DNA from: Pseudomonadota bacterium
Lineage (GTDB): Bacteria; Pseudomonadota; Alphaproteobacteria; Acetobacterales; Acetobacteraceae
NCBI GenBank assembly: GCA_021805485.1
Contig: JAJZFF010000242.1
Location: forward strand, 1 to 8,388
Reading direction: 5' to 3'
Length of the DNA stretch: 8,388 nucleotides
Part shown: piece by piece, positions 1 to 6,189 of the stretch
Numbering within the stretch: the first letter of the stretch is position 1
Layout of the letters: each line of letters opens with the position of its first letter
Program-made: the position numbers and the translations under genes
The notes under the pieces: generated by a model
The model's input: the letters and a program-made list of their open reading frames with translations, nothing else
Database searches by the model: none
What the model was told of the DNA's origin: nothing

Positions 1-1233
1 GGCATCAAGGTCGCCCCGCCGGAAGGCGAGGAGGAAGACCCCTCGGCCAACCGCCGCGTGATCCCGGCCAACCCCGACGCGCCCTTCGCCGGCCTCGCCT
101 TCAAGATCATCAACGACAAATACGGCACGCTCACCTTCGTGCGCGTCTATGCCGGTACGCTGCGCTCGGGCGACACGGTGCTCAACACGACCAAGGGCCA
201 CAAGGAACGCGTCGGCCGCATGTTCCAGATGCACGCCGACAAGCGTGAGGAGGTCAAGGAAGTCCACGCCGGCGACATCGCCGCGTTCGTTGGCCTGAAG
301 GACACCGGCACGGGTGACACGCTGGCCTCGTCGGACGACCCGGTGGTGCTGGAGCGCATGGCCTTCCCGGTGCCGGTCATCGACATCTCGGTCGAGCCGA
401 AGACCAAGGAAGCCGTCGAGAAGATGACGCTGGCGCTGCAGAAGCTCGCCGGCGAGGACCCCTCGCTCCGCCTCAAGACGGACCAGGAAACCGGCCAGAC
501 CATCCTCTCCGGCATGGGCGAGCTGCACCTCGACATCATCATCGACCGGTTGCGGCGCGAATATGGCGTCGAGGCCAATGTCGGCGCGCCGCAGGTGGCC
601 TATCGCGAGACGATCACCCGCGAACACACCGAGACCTACACCCACAAGAAGCAGTCGGGTGGCTCGGGCCAGTTCGCCGAGGTCAAGATCATCTTCGAGC
701 CGCAGGAGCGCAACGAGGGCATCCTGTTCGAGAACAAGGTGGTCGGCGGCGCCGTGCCGAAGGAATACATCCCGGCGGTGGAAAAGGGCATCAAGGTGCA
801 GGCCGATACCGGCGTGCTCGCCGGCTTCCCGACGGTGGACTTCAAGTACACGCTGGTCGACGGCAAGTACCATGACGTCGACTCCTCGGCGCTGGCCTTC
901 GAAATCGCCGCCAAGGCGTGCTTCCGCGAGGGCATGAAGAAGGCCGGCCCGGTCATCCTCGAGCCGATCATGGATGTGGAGATCACCACGCCGCAGGACC
1001 ATGTCGGCGATGTGGTGGGCGACCTCAACCGCCGGCGCGGCATGATCCAGAACCAGGAAAGCTCGGGTTCGACCGTGATCGTCCGCGCCCAGGTGCCGCT
1101 GAAGGAAATGTTCGGCTACATCTCGAACCTGCGTTCGATGACCAAGGGCCGCGCCTCCTTCACCATGCAGTTCCACCATTACGATCCCGTGCCGCGCAAC
1201 ATCGCCGACGAGATCATGACCAAGAGTGCCTGA
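1..1233 (+). CDS. fusA: Translation elongation factor G, C-terminal part (5' end outside window)
   Basis: GTPase that drives tRNA-mRNA translocation on the ribosome in the cytoplasm. The frame is open from base 1 with no start, and the 410 visible codons are roughly the last 60% of a usual ~690-aa EF-G. The G domain is therefore missing here. Visible in order: the end of domain II (LTFVRVYAG, then [11 protein letters not shown]), domain III with GMGELHLDI near visible residue 175, domain IV with [13 protein letters not shown] and the tip motif HDVDSS, and domain V with [14 protein letters not shown] and [12 protein letters not shown]. All core segments look intact. The copy is not followed by tuf or rpsJ, as the str-operon fusA usually is. 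It also reads KYGTLTF where the main bacterial copy has a PFVG-type stretch. Both points suggest a second paralogue (fusA2 type), which is inference. The EF-G assignment itself is very secure. Confidence 0.95.
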
Positions 1234-1257
1234 TGGTGTGGCGCCCGCCGGCCTGGC

Positions 1258-1261
1258 GGAG
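1258..1261 (+). promoter_or_regulatory. Ribosome binding site (GGAG) of the small ORF at 1270
   Basis: GGAG lies 8 bases before the ATG at 1270. It is the main reason to take that ATG as the start and to consider the short ORF translated. An ATG at 1265 is in another frame and too close to this site. Confidence 0.5.
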
Positions 1262-1269
1262 CTGATGCG

Positions 1270-1575
1270 ATGCGGCTTCGCTGGGTGCGCGGCCGCGACA
1301 GCTTCCTGACCGAGACCGGCGCGCGCGCCCGTGAATGGCTGGGACTTGATGACGCGGGCAATGCTGTTGCCCGCGTCATTCATTTGGATGGTCCGATGAC
1401 GACCGCGCGTGGCCGGTTTCATGCCGTGGCGCTGGATGACGAGGCGCGGCTGATCCGCCTGTTGCCCCGCCCACCCGCCGATGGCGACTGGCTCGCCCTG
1501 ATCGGCGGGCGTGTCGTTGGCCGCGCCGCCGCCCCGCTTGCGGCGGTCCGCCACGCCGAGGCGGCGCTGCAGTGA
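1270..1575 (+). CDS. Small hypothetical protein (101 aa) downstream of fusA
   Basis: I do not recognise this protein. It is arginine- and alanine-rich with no signal peptide, no clear membrane segment and no cysteine. It begins MRLRWVRGRDSF and has a hydrophobic/glycine stretch (DWLALIGGRVVG) near residues 72-83. It starts 36 bases after the EF-G stop on the same strand, with a good ribosome site, so co-transcription with fusA is plausible. Its stop lies only 9 bases from the stop of the convergent methyltransferase gene. The middle third (about codons 25-55) uses more A/T-ending codons than either end. That part also contains a perfect 13-bp inverted repeat, so either the RNA structure or a different origin shapes this segment. 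The start, context and fill of the interval support a real gene, but without homology this stays moderate. Confidence 0.6.
   Translation: MRLRWVRGRDSFLTETGARAREWLGLDDAGNAVARVIHLDGPMTTARGRFHAVALDDEARLIRLLPRPPADGDWLALIGGRVVGRAAAPLAAVRHAEAALQ
1349..1379. repeat. Perfect 13-bp inverted repeat with 5-nt loop (hairpin) inside the small ORF
   Basis: Left arm ATGACGCGGGCAA (1349-1361), loop TGCTG, right arm TTGCCCGCGTCAT (1367-1379). The arms are exact reverse complements, and one more G-U pair is possible outside them. The hairpin would be very stable in RNA from either strand. No T-run follows on the + strand (TCATTTGG), so it is not a classical intrinsic terminator, although it lies 115 bases after the EF-G stop. 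It could act as an attenuator, an RNA 3'-end stabiliser or a protein-binding palindrome; none of these is shown. Confidence 0.7.
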
Positions 1576-1584
1576 CCAGCCGGA

Positions 1585-2439
1585 TCAGGCCGGGTTGCGC
1601 GCCGTGATCATGTGGATCGTCGCCGGCAGCCAGGCATCGGCGTCGGCATAGCCGGGGAGAGCTTCGCGGAAGGCCACCCGCAGCGCCGCGCGCGTTTGGG
1701 CATCGGCCTCCTTCTCGTCGATCAGCGCGCCGGCCGGGCCCATCGTCCCCGCCATTTCGGCCTCGTCGTCGAGTGACCGCCCGGACAGCATGACCCGCTC
1801 GGGCTCGATGGCGATCTCGGCAAAGCCCGCCTGCGTCAGCACCGTCCGTGCATGGTCGCGGTCGGCAAAGGCCAGGGGGCCCGGCGCGTGCGGCCGGCGC
1901 GGCTTTGGTGGGCCGAGCCGTGCCACGGTGATCTCAAGCGGCACCGACCAATGCGGATTGTCGGCGATCGGCCCCCAGGCGGCGCAGACGAGGCGGCCGC
2001 CCGGAACGAGTGAGGCGCGCAGATTGGCGAAGGCGGCCGCCGGATCCTCGAAGAACATCACGCCGAAGCGGGAGGTGACGAGGTCGAACGGCGCTGCGAA
2101 GGTCGCGAAGGCGGCATCCGCCTCCATCAGCGTCACTTGCGCCAGGCCGGCAAGCCGGGCGCGCGCCGCCTCAAGCATCGGGCGGGAAACATCGACGGCG
2201 GTGACATGCCCGCCCTCACCGACCAGCCCGGCGAGCCGCGCGGTGGTCGTCCCCGTGCCGCAGCCGACCTCCAGCACCCGCTCGCCAGCGCGGGGCGCAG
2301 CCCGCTCCAGCAGGCGGTCCTCGACCGCCGTCAGCCTCGATTCCATCGCCGCCTGGACGCGGATCCACTTCGGCCCCGCGACCTCGTTCCAGTAGGCGAT
2401 CTGCCGTTCGTTGCCGCCGGCCGTGCCGCCGCCGCTCAC
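1585..2439 (-). CDS. Class I SAM-dependent methyltransferase
   Basis: Predicted cytosolic enzyme of 284 aa that transfers a methyl group from S-adenosylmethionine; the acceptor is unknown. The Rossmann-fold motifs are clear: motif I VLEVGCGTGTTT at residues 55-66, acidic ribose-binding D83 at the end of strand 2 (AVDVS), motif II region MEADA around D108, and the post-motif loop LVPGGRLV at 144-151. The lead-in ERQIAYWNEVAGPKW (11-25) is typical of UbiE/Methyltransf_11-25 relatives. The start is the GTG whose last two bases are the first two of the upstream gene's TGA (GTGA overlap), preceded by AGAAGG about 7 bases away. This points to translational coupling with the diiron protein gene. The frame stays open 183 codons further upstream, but that part is an out-of-frame overlap of the diiron gene and should not be included. 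The fold is sure and the substrate open; a small molecule or lipid-like acceptor is more likely than RNA or protein, by inference only. Confidence 0.9.
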   Translation of the reverse strand: MSGGGTAGGNERQIAYWNEVAGPKWIRVQAAMESRLTAVEDRLLERAAPRAGERVLEVGCGTGTTTARLAGLVGEGGHVTAVDVSRPMLEAARARLAGLAQVTLMEADAAFATFAAPFDLVTSRFGVMFFEDPAAAFANLRASLVPGGRLVCAAWGPIADNPHWSVPLEITVARLGPPKPRRPHAPGPLAFADRDHARTVLTQAGFAEIAIEPERVMLSGRSLDDEAEMAGTMGPAGALIDEKEADAQTRAALRVAFREALPGYADADAWLPATIHMITARNPA

Positions 2440-3422
2440 GCCGCCGCCTTCTGGCGCGGTTTCGGCATGAATTTCAGCGCGATCCGCACCAGGGTCGGCA
2501 TCGTCGTCGGCCGCAGCAGCCGGCGGTCGTAGCCGGCGAAGCGTCGGTCGTTCTCCTCGAGGCAGATGCGCATCAGTTCCCGGTCGTTCTCCTCGAGGCA
2601 GATGCGCATCAGTTCCGGCACCGAGATGTCTTCGGCGCTGACCGACTTGCTGCCGGTCACGGTGAAATTGTTGTCCTGCGCCTTGGGTTTGTCCTTGCCC
2701 CCGTCGTCCATGCCGCGGGCGATGCCGATCCGCTCCCAGCCGAGGAACGCCCATACCGCCGCGACGCGGAGTTCGAACCAGATCCGCCGGTGCAGCGGCA
2801 GCCTCGCGCGGTGCCAGGCGACCCAGTTGGCGAAGAGCAGGATGTGCCGGCACTCCTCCTGCATCACCGGCTCGAAGGTCTCGACCAGTTCGGCCGGGAA
2901 GAAGCCGGACCGCTTCGCCAATTCGAACAGGCCGAAGGCGAAGAAACTGTCGACGCACTCGGAATAGCCGGTGACCAGATAGGCCCATTCGGGATCCTTC
3001 GGCTGGCGGTATTCCGGCTCCGGTTCGAGCGGAATGTCATAGGCCTCGACCAGCTTGGAGAGCACCTCCTTGTGCCGGTTCTCCTCCCAGCCGTTCAGCT
3101 CGATCGTCTTGCTCATGTCCGGATCGGCGATGATCCGCGCATAGGCCGCCATCCGCAGCCGCGCCTTGCCCTCGGTCTGCACCGCGATGTCCCAGATCGG
3201 CAGCGAGGTGATCTTGTGCAGGGTTTCGGGGTCGAGCTTCGGCCACTCGATGACCGAGGGTTTGTAAGGGTTGAAGGTTTCGTGGAACATCGCGCAGACG
3301 GCGCGCTTGTGTGCTTCCGAGCCCGGTTTCAGTGGTCCGGGATCGGGGCTGACCCAGTGGCGGGCGGCCTTGTCGGCGGCCTCGATCGTCGCGGCATCCG
3401 CAGTGATGGCAGTGGCGTTCAT
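2436..3422 (-). CDS. Ferritin-like (diiron) domain protein
   Basis: 328-aa soluble helical protein with the residue pattern of a four-helix diiron site: E84 (VQTEGK), E114-x-x-H117 in WEENRH, E155 (YSECVD) and E190-x-x-H193 in EECRH. Proteins with this pattern bind a dinuclear iron centre and activate oxygen (ferritin-like superfamily: rubrerythrins, acyl-ACP desaturases, AurF/MiaE-type hydroxylases). The doubled ExxRH motifs resemble the EENRH/DEKRH pair of soluble acyl-ACP desaturases, but the rest does not clearly match, so the reaction is not assigned. The ATG at 3422 has a purine-rich GAGG upstream and a plausible promoter. Its end overlaps the methyltransferase start by 4 bases. Odd: residues 270-281 (ELMRICLEENDR) are repeated exactly as 282-293 because of a 36-bp tandem duplication. 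Without it the protein would be 316 aa. The duplication lies outside the metal-ligand helices, so the active site could survive. Confidence 0.88.
   Translation of the reverse strand: MNATAITADAATIEAADKAARHWVSPDPGPLKPGSEAHKRAVCAMFHETFNPYKPSVIEWPKLDPETLHKITSLPIWDIAVQTEGKARLRMAAYARIIADPDMSKTIELNGWEENRHKEVLSKLVEAYDIPLEPEPEYRQPKDPEWAYLVTGYSECVDSFFAFGLFELAKRSGFFPAELVETFEPVMQEECRHILLFANWVAWHRARLPLHRRIWFELRVAAVWAFLGWERIGIARGMDDGGKDKPKAQDNNFTVTGSKSVSAEDISVPELMRICLEENDRELMRICLEENDRRFAGYDRRLLRPTTMPTLVRIALKFMPKPRQKAAA
2545..2616. repeat. 36-bp perfect tandem duplication (x2) in the diiron protein gene
   Basis: Copies at 2545-2580 and 2581-2616 are identical. The match does not extend beyond the unit on either side (T vs C at the left, C vs G at the right), so there is no microhomology. 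It is in frame and adds 12 residues. Confidence 0.97.
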
Positions 3423-3470
3423 CGACCCTCGTCCTTGTCCTCTGCCGGAGATATCGGTGCCGGCCAGCCG

Positions 3471-3498
3471 ATTTTAACCCTGCCGGAAGCCGGTTCAA
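3471..3498 (-). promoter_or_regulatory. Candidate sigma70-type promoter for the diiron protein/methyltransferase unit
   Basis: Read on the - strand: -35 TTGAAC (3498-3493), 16-bp spacer, -10 TAAAAT (3476-3471). The -10 matches 5 of 6 consensus bases and the -35 matches 4 of 6. The -10 lies about 48 bases before the ATG at 3422, leaving a short leader. It is the only AT-rich stretch in the divergent intergenic region 3423-3539. No equally good promoter was found for the amidase on the other strand. Confidence 0.5.
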
Positions 3499-3512
3499 CC
3501 CCGGTTCAACCC
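3490..3512. repeat. 11-bp direct tandem repeat (CCGGTTCAACC x2) between the divergent genes
   Basis: Copies at 3490-3500 and 3501-3511, with one further matching base. The unit carries the TTGAAC -35-like element of the - strand promoter, so the element occurs twice at an 11-bp spacing, about one helical turn. It ends about 27 bases before the amidase ATG. It may be an operator-like site or one of the local tandem duplications. Confidence 0.8.
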
Positions 3513-3539
3513 GGCGCCGAACTCTGTTACCCTTTCGCC

Positions 3540-4833
3540 ATGGAAACGCGCCATCCCCTCTCCGAAGCTCCCGATCTCGGCCTGATCAAATCGCTCGACA
3601 TCCGGGGCAATCCGCACGGCCCGCTTGCGGGACTCGACGTGGTCGTCAAGGACCTGTTCGACATCGCGGGCGAAGTGACCGCCTTCGGCAACCCCGACTG
3701 GGGGCGGCATTTCGGCCCCGCCCTCTCGCATGCCTGGATCGTCTCGCAGCTTCTCGAGGCCGGCGCCCGCGTCACCGGCAAGACAACGACGGTCGAACTC
3801 GCCTTCGGCCTGGAGGGGCGCAACACCCATTACGGCACGCCGCTCAACCCGGCGGCGCCGGACCGGCTGCCGGGCGGCTCGTCGAGCGGCTCGGTGGCGA
3901 TGGTCGCGTCCGGCCGCGCCCATGTCGGCGTCGGCTCGGATACCGGCGGCTCGGTGCGGATTCCGGCCAGCTATTGCGGGCTCTACGGGTTGCGCCCGAC
4001 TCAGGGGCTGCTCAGCCTGGCCGGGGCGGCGCCGCTGGCCCCGAGCTTCGACACGCCTGGCTGGTTCACCCGCGATGCGGAGACCATGCTTCGCGTCGGC
4101 GAGGCGCTTTTGCCGCCAGCACCGCCGCTCGCGGCCCAGTTTCTCATGATTCCCGCAGCCTTCGCCAATGCCGATCCCGACGTCGTCGCTGCCCTCGAAC
4201 CCGCGCTCGCCAGGCTGGGCCCGATGGGCGAGGCCGACCCGGTGCCGGAAGGGCTCGACCGGATGCTGGCCTGGCAGAACGCCGTGCGCGGGCGCGAGAC
4301 GTGGCTGACGCTGGGCGGCTTCATCGAGACGGTCAAGCCGCTGCTCGACCCCGTCACCGCGGGCCGGATCGCGGCGACGCGCGGCTTCACCGCCGAAGCC
4401 GCTGCCGAGGGACGCGTGGCGCGCCGCGCGCACACGGCGCGGATGCACGCGCTGCTGGCCGGCGGCGCGGTGCTGGTGATTCCGACCTCGCCCTGCCCGG
4501 CCCCGCCGGTTGCGGCGGAGCAGGCGGTCTATGAAGACGTCCGCACGCGAACGCTGCGCGTCGGCATCATCGCCGCCTTCGCCGGCCTGCCGGAACTCAC
4601 CATTCCGGTCGGCAAGGTGAACGGGGCGCCGGTCGGCCTGTCGCTCATCGCCGGGCCGGGACGCGACCTCGCCCTGCTCGAACTCGCGGCCCATCGCCGC
4701 CTTCGCCGGCCTGCCGGAACTCACCATTCCGGTCGGCAAGGTGAACGGGGCGCCGGTCGGCCTGTCGCTCATCGCCGGGCCGGGACGCGACCTCGCCCTG
4801 CTCGAACTCGCGGCCGACCTCGCACTCGCTTGA
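3540..4833 (+). pseudogene. Amidase-signature family hydrolase, frameshifted near its C-terminus by a 124-bp duplication
   Basis: Hydrolyses a carboxylic amide to acid and ammonia or amine; the substrate is unknown. The amidase-signature catalytic triad is complete: K37 (VVVKDLFDIAG), cis-Ser S114 (PGGSSSGS) and nucleophile S138 (GSDTGGSVR), with the 24-residue Ser-Ser spacing of the family. It is short for the family, like AMI1-type amidases, and has no signal peptide. The ATG at 3540 starts METRHPLSEA; no clear Shine-Dalgarno sequence precedes it. The frame is normal through residue 384 (ELAA at 4691). A second copy of the preceding 124 bp then shifts it by +1, and translation would run on to a stop at 6182, antisense to the alcohol dehydrogenase gene. 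Removing one copy gives a clean 389-aa protein ending DLALA with TGA at 4831-4833. Only the last five residues are lost by the shift, so residual activity is imaginable. Family call sure; whether the break is real or an assembly error is open. Confidence 0.88.
4568..4815. repeat. 124-bp perfect tandem duplication (x2) in the amidase gene
   Basis: Copies at 4568-4691 and 4692-4815 are identical over all 124 bases. The flanking bases differ (T vs C, C vs G), so there is no junction microhomology. 124 is not divisible by 3, so the duplication frameshifts the amidase. Confidence 0.97.
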
Positions 4834-4860
4834 GCGCGGGGCCGGAACGCGAATCCAGAA

Positions 4861-4910
4861 GCGCTTCAGGGACGCGACGCCAAAAGCGCTTCAGGGACGC
4901 GACGTCAAAA
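4861..4910. repeat. 25-bp imperfect tandem repeat at the 3' end of the alcohol dehydrogenase gene
   Basis: Copies at 4861-4885 and 4886-4910 differ at one base (C4880 vs T4905). Copy 2 contains the TGA stop of the alcohol dehydrogenase (4907-4905 on the - strand); the mismatch destroys that stop triplet in copy 1. The repeat sits between the convergent amidase and dehydrogenase stops. A 10-bp palindrome (GAAGCGCTTC) begins at 4858. No U-rich terminator was seen. Confidence 0.85.
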
Positions 4911-6143
4911 GATCTCCTCGTAGATCTTCACGATCTCGGCAGCGTCCGGCACCGCCGGATTGTTGCCGGGGCTGCCGGAGGCCAGCGCCTGTTCCGCCAT
5001 TTTGGGCAGCTGTTCCGCCATTTTGGGCAGCAGCGCGTCCCAGTCGGCGCGGGCCACGCCGAAACCCTGCGGTGTGGGCACCTCGAGCTCGGCATTGATC
5101 GCCTCCAACGCCTCGATCAGCCTGGCGCCGGCCAGCTGGTCGGCGTCATCGGCGCGGGCGAAGCCGGCGAGGCGGGCGGATTCGGCGTAGCGCGGCAGCG
5201 CGGCATTGAGCGAAAAGCGCGTCACCGCCGGCAGCAGCATCGCGTTCGACATGCCATGCGGCACGTGGAAATGCGCGCCGATCGGCCGCGACATGCCATG
5301 CACCAGCGCCACCGAGGCGTTCGAGAAGGCGAGTCCCGCGAGGGTCGCGCCGAGCATCATCGCCTCGCGCGCGTCGCGATCCTGCGGCGTCGCGAGGGTC
5401 GCGCCGAGCATCATCGCCTCGCGCGCGTCGCGATCCTGCGGCGTCTGCCAGACCTTGCGCAGGTTGGCGCCGATCAGCCTCATCGCGCTGCGCGCATAGG
5501 CGTCGGACACCGGGTTCGCCCGCCGCGAGACATAGGCCTCCAGCGCATGGGTGAAGGCATCGATCCCGGTATCGGCGGTGGTGCGCGGCGGCACGCTCAT
5601 GGTCAGCTCGTAATCGACCACCGCCGCCAGCGGCAGCGCCCCGAGCCCGGCGATCAGCATCTTCTCGTCGGTTTCGGTATCGGTGATCACGGTAAAGCGG
5701 GTCGCTTCCGAGCCGGTGCCGGCGGTCGTCGGCACCGCGATCAGCGGCAGCGCCGCCGTATCGGCGGCGACGGGCACCTTGAAGTCGCGCATGCGCGCAC
5801 TTGGCGCCGCCGCGAGCAGGATGTTGATCGCCTTCGCCGTGTCGATCGGCGAGCCGCCGCCGAAGCCGATCAGGCAGTCGAACGCGCCGCCCCTGGCGAT
5901 GGCGACGCCGGCTTCCACCACGGTATCGACCGGCTCGGGCACGGTGTCGCTGAAGATCGTGCAGACGATCCCGGCCGCTTCCAGCGGATCGGTGATGCGG
6001 CGGACCAGGCCGAGTTTCACCATGACCGGATCGGTGACGATCAGCGGCCGCGACAGGCCGAAGCGGCCGAGCAGGACCGCAATCCGCGCCGCCGCCCCGC
6101 CGCCGATATCCATGTGCCTCGGCGCGAAAAAGCCCATTTCCAT
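4905..6143 (-). CDS. Iron-containing (group III) alcohol dehydrogenase with two internal duplications
   Basis: NAD(P)-dependent oxidoreductase interconverting alcohols and aldehydes or ketones in the cytoplasm; the substrate is not predictable. Cofactor loop GFGGGSPID at residues 93-101. The four metal ligands of the FucO/AdhB type are present: D195 and H199 (GIDAFTHALE), H282 (VHGMSRPIG) and H296 (HVPHGMSN). The ATG at 6143 (MEMGFFAPRHMDIGGG) is preceded by GGGGGA at a 7-base spacing. The gene is last in the - strand series prs, GST, phosphatase, dehydrogenase, 46 bases after the phosphatase stop. As given it is 412 aa. Two in-frame tandem duplications account for the excess: 18 residues (234-251 repeated as 252-269, TPQDRDAREA...) and 7 residues (LPKMAEQ, 372-378 repeated as 379-385). 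Without them it is 387 aa, the usual size, and the last two ligands become H264 and H278, close to FucO numbering. The 18-residue copy lies between metal ligands and may impair folding. Confidence 0.93.
   Translation of the reverse strand: MEMGFFAPRHMDIGGGAAARIAVLLGRFGLSRPLIVTDPVMVKLGLVRRITDPLEAAGIVCTIFSDTVPEPVDTVVEAGVAIARGGAFDCLIGFGGGSPIDTAKAINILLAAAPSARMRDFKVPVAADTAALPLIAVPTTAGTGSEATRFTVITDTETDEKMLIAGLGALPLAAVVDYELTMSVPPRTTADTGIDAFTHALEAYVSRRANPVSDAYARSAMRLIGANLRKVWQTPQDRDAREAMMLGATLATPQDRDAREAMMLGATLAGLAFSNASVALVHGMSRPIGAHFHVPHGMSNAMLLPAVTRFSLNAALPRYAESARLAGFARADDADQLAGARLIEALEAINAELEVPTPQGFGVARADWDALLPKMAEQLPKMAEQALASGSPGNNPAVPDAAEIVKIYEEIF
4989..5030. repeat. 21-bp perfect tandem duplication (x2) in the alcohol dehydrogenase gene
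   Basis: Copies at 4989-5009 and 5010-5030 are identical, with one extra matching base at the right. It is in frame and doubles LPKMAEQ near the C-terminus. Confidence 0.96.
5337..5444. repeat. 54-bp perfect tandem duplication (x2) in the alcohol dehydrogenase gene
   Basis: Copies at 5337-5390 and 5391-5444 are identical, with one extra matching base at the right. It is in frame and adds 18 residues in the helical domain between metal ligands H199 and H282. Confidence 0.97.
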
Positions 6144-6163
6144 GTTACGTTCCCCCACAGGCG

Positions 6164-6180
6164 ATCCGGCCTGGCCGGAT
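6164..6180. repeat. Short inverted repeat between the phosphatase and alcohol dehydrogenase genes
   Basis: ATCCGGC, 3-base loop, GCCGGAT: a 7-bp GC-rich stem in the 46-bp gap, just upstream of the dehydrogenase ribosome site on the - strand. No T-run follows, so it is not a convincing terminator. It may mark partial attenuation or an RNA processing point within the operon. Confidence 0.45.
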
Positions 6181-6189
6181 GAAGACAAT

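Noticed and set aside
147..1043. Antisense and shifted ORFs within the EF-G gene
   Set aside because: They are shadows of the EF-G reading frame in GC-rich DNA, with biased Ser/Arg/Pro composition and no motifs.
2440..2988. 183-codon N-terminal extension of the methyltransferase
   Set aside because: It overlaps the diiron gene in another frame, has low-complexity Arg/Ala/Gly composition and no motif. The GTG at 2439 with a coupled GTGA overlap and a ribosome site is a better start.
4834..4904. Bidirectional intrinsic terminator between amidase and alcohol dehydrogenase
   Set aside because: The palindrome GAAGCGCTTC and the repeats are present, but no stable longer stem followed by a T-run was found on either strand.
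2790..6182. Very long + strand open frame of 1130 codons
   Set aside because: It is antisense to the diiron gene, then the true amidase from 3540, then (after the 124-bp frameshift) antisense to the alcohol dehydrogenase. High GC content keeps the frame open; only 3540-4691 shows protein family motifs.
3540..6182. Amidase fused to a second C-terminal domain
   Set aside because: The residues after the 124-bp junction are Arg/His/Gly-rich antisense translation without any recognisable fold; removing one copy gives the natural end DLALA and a stop.
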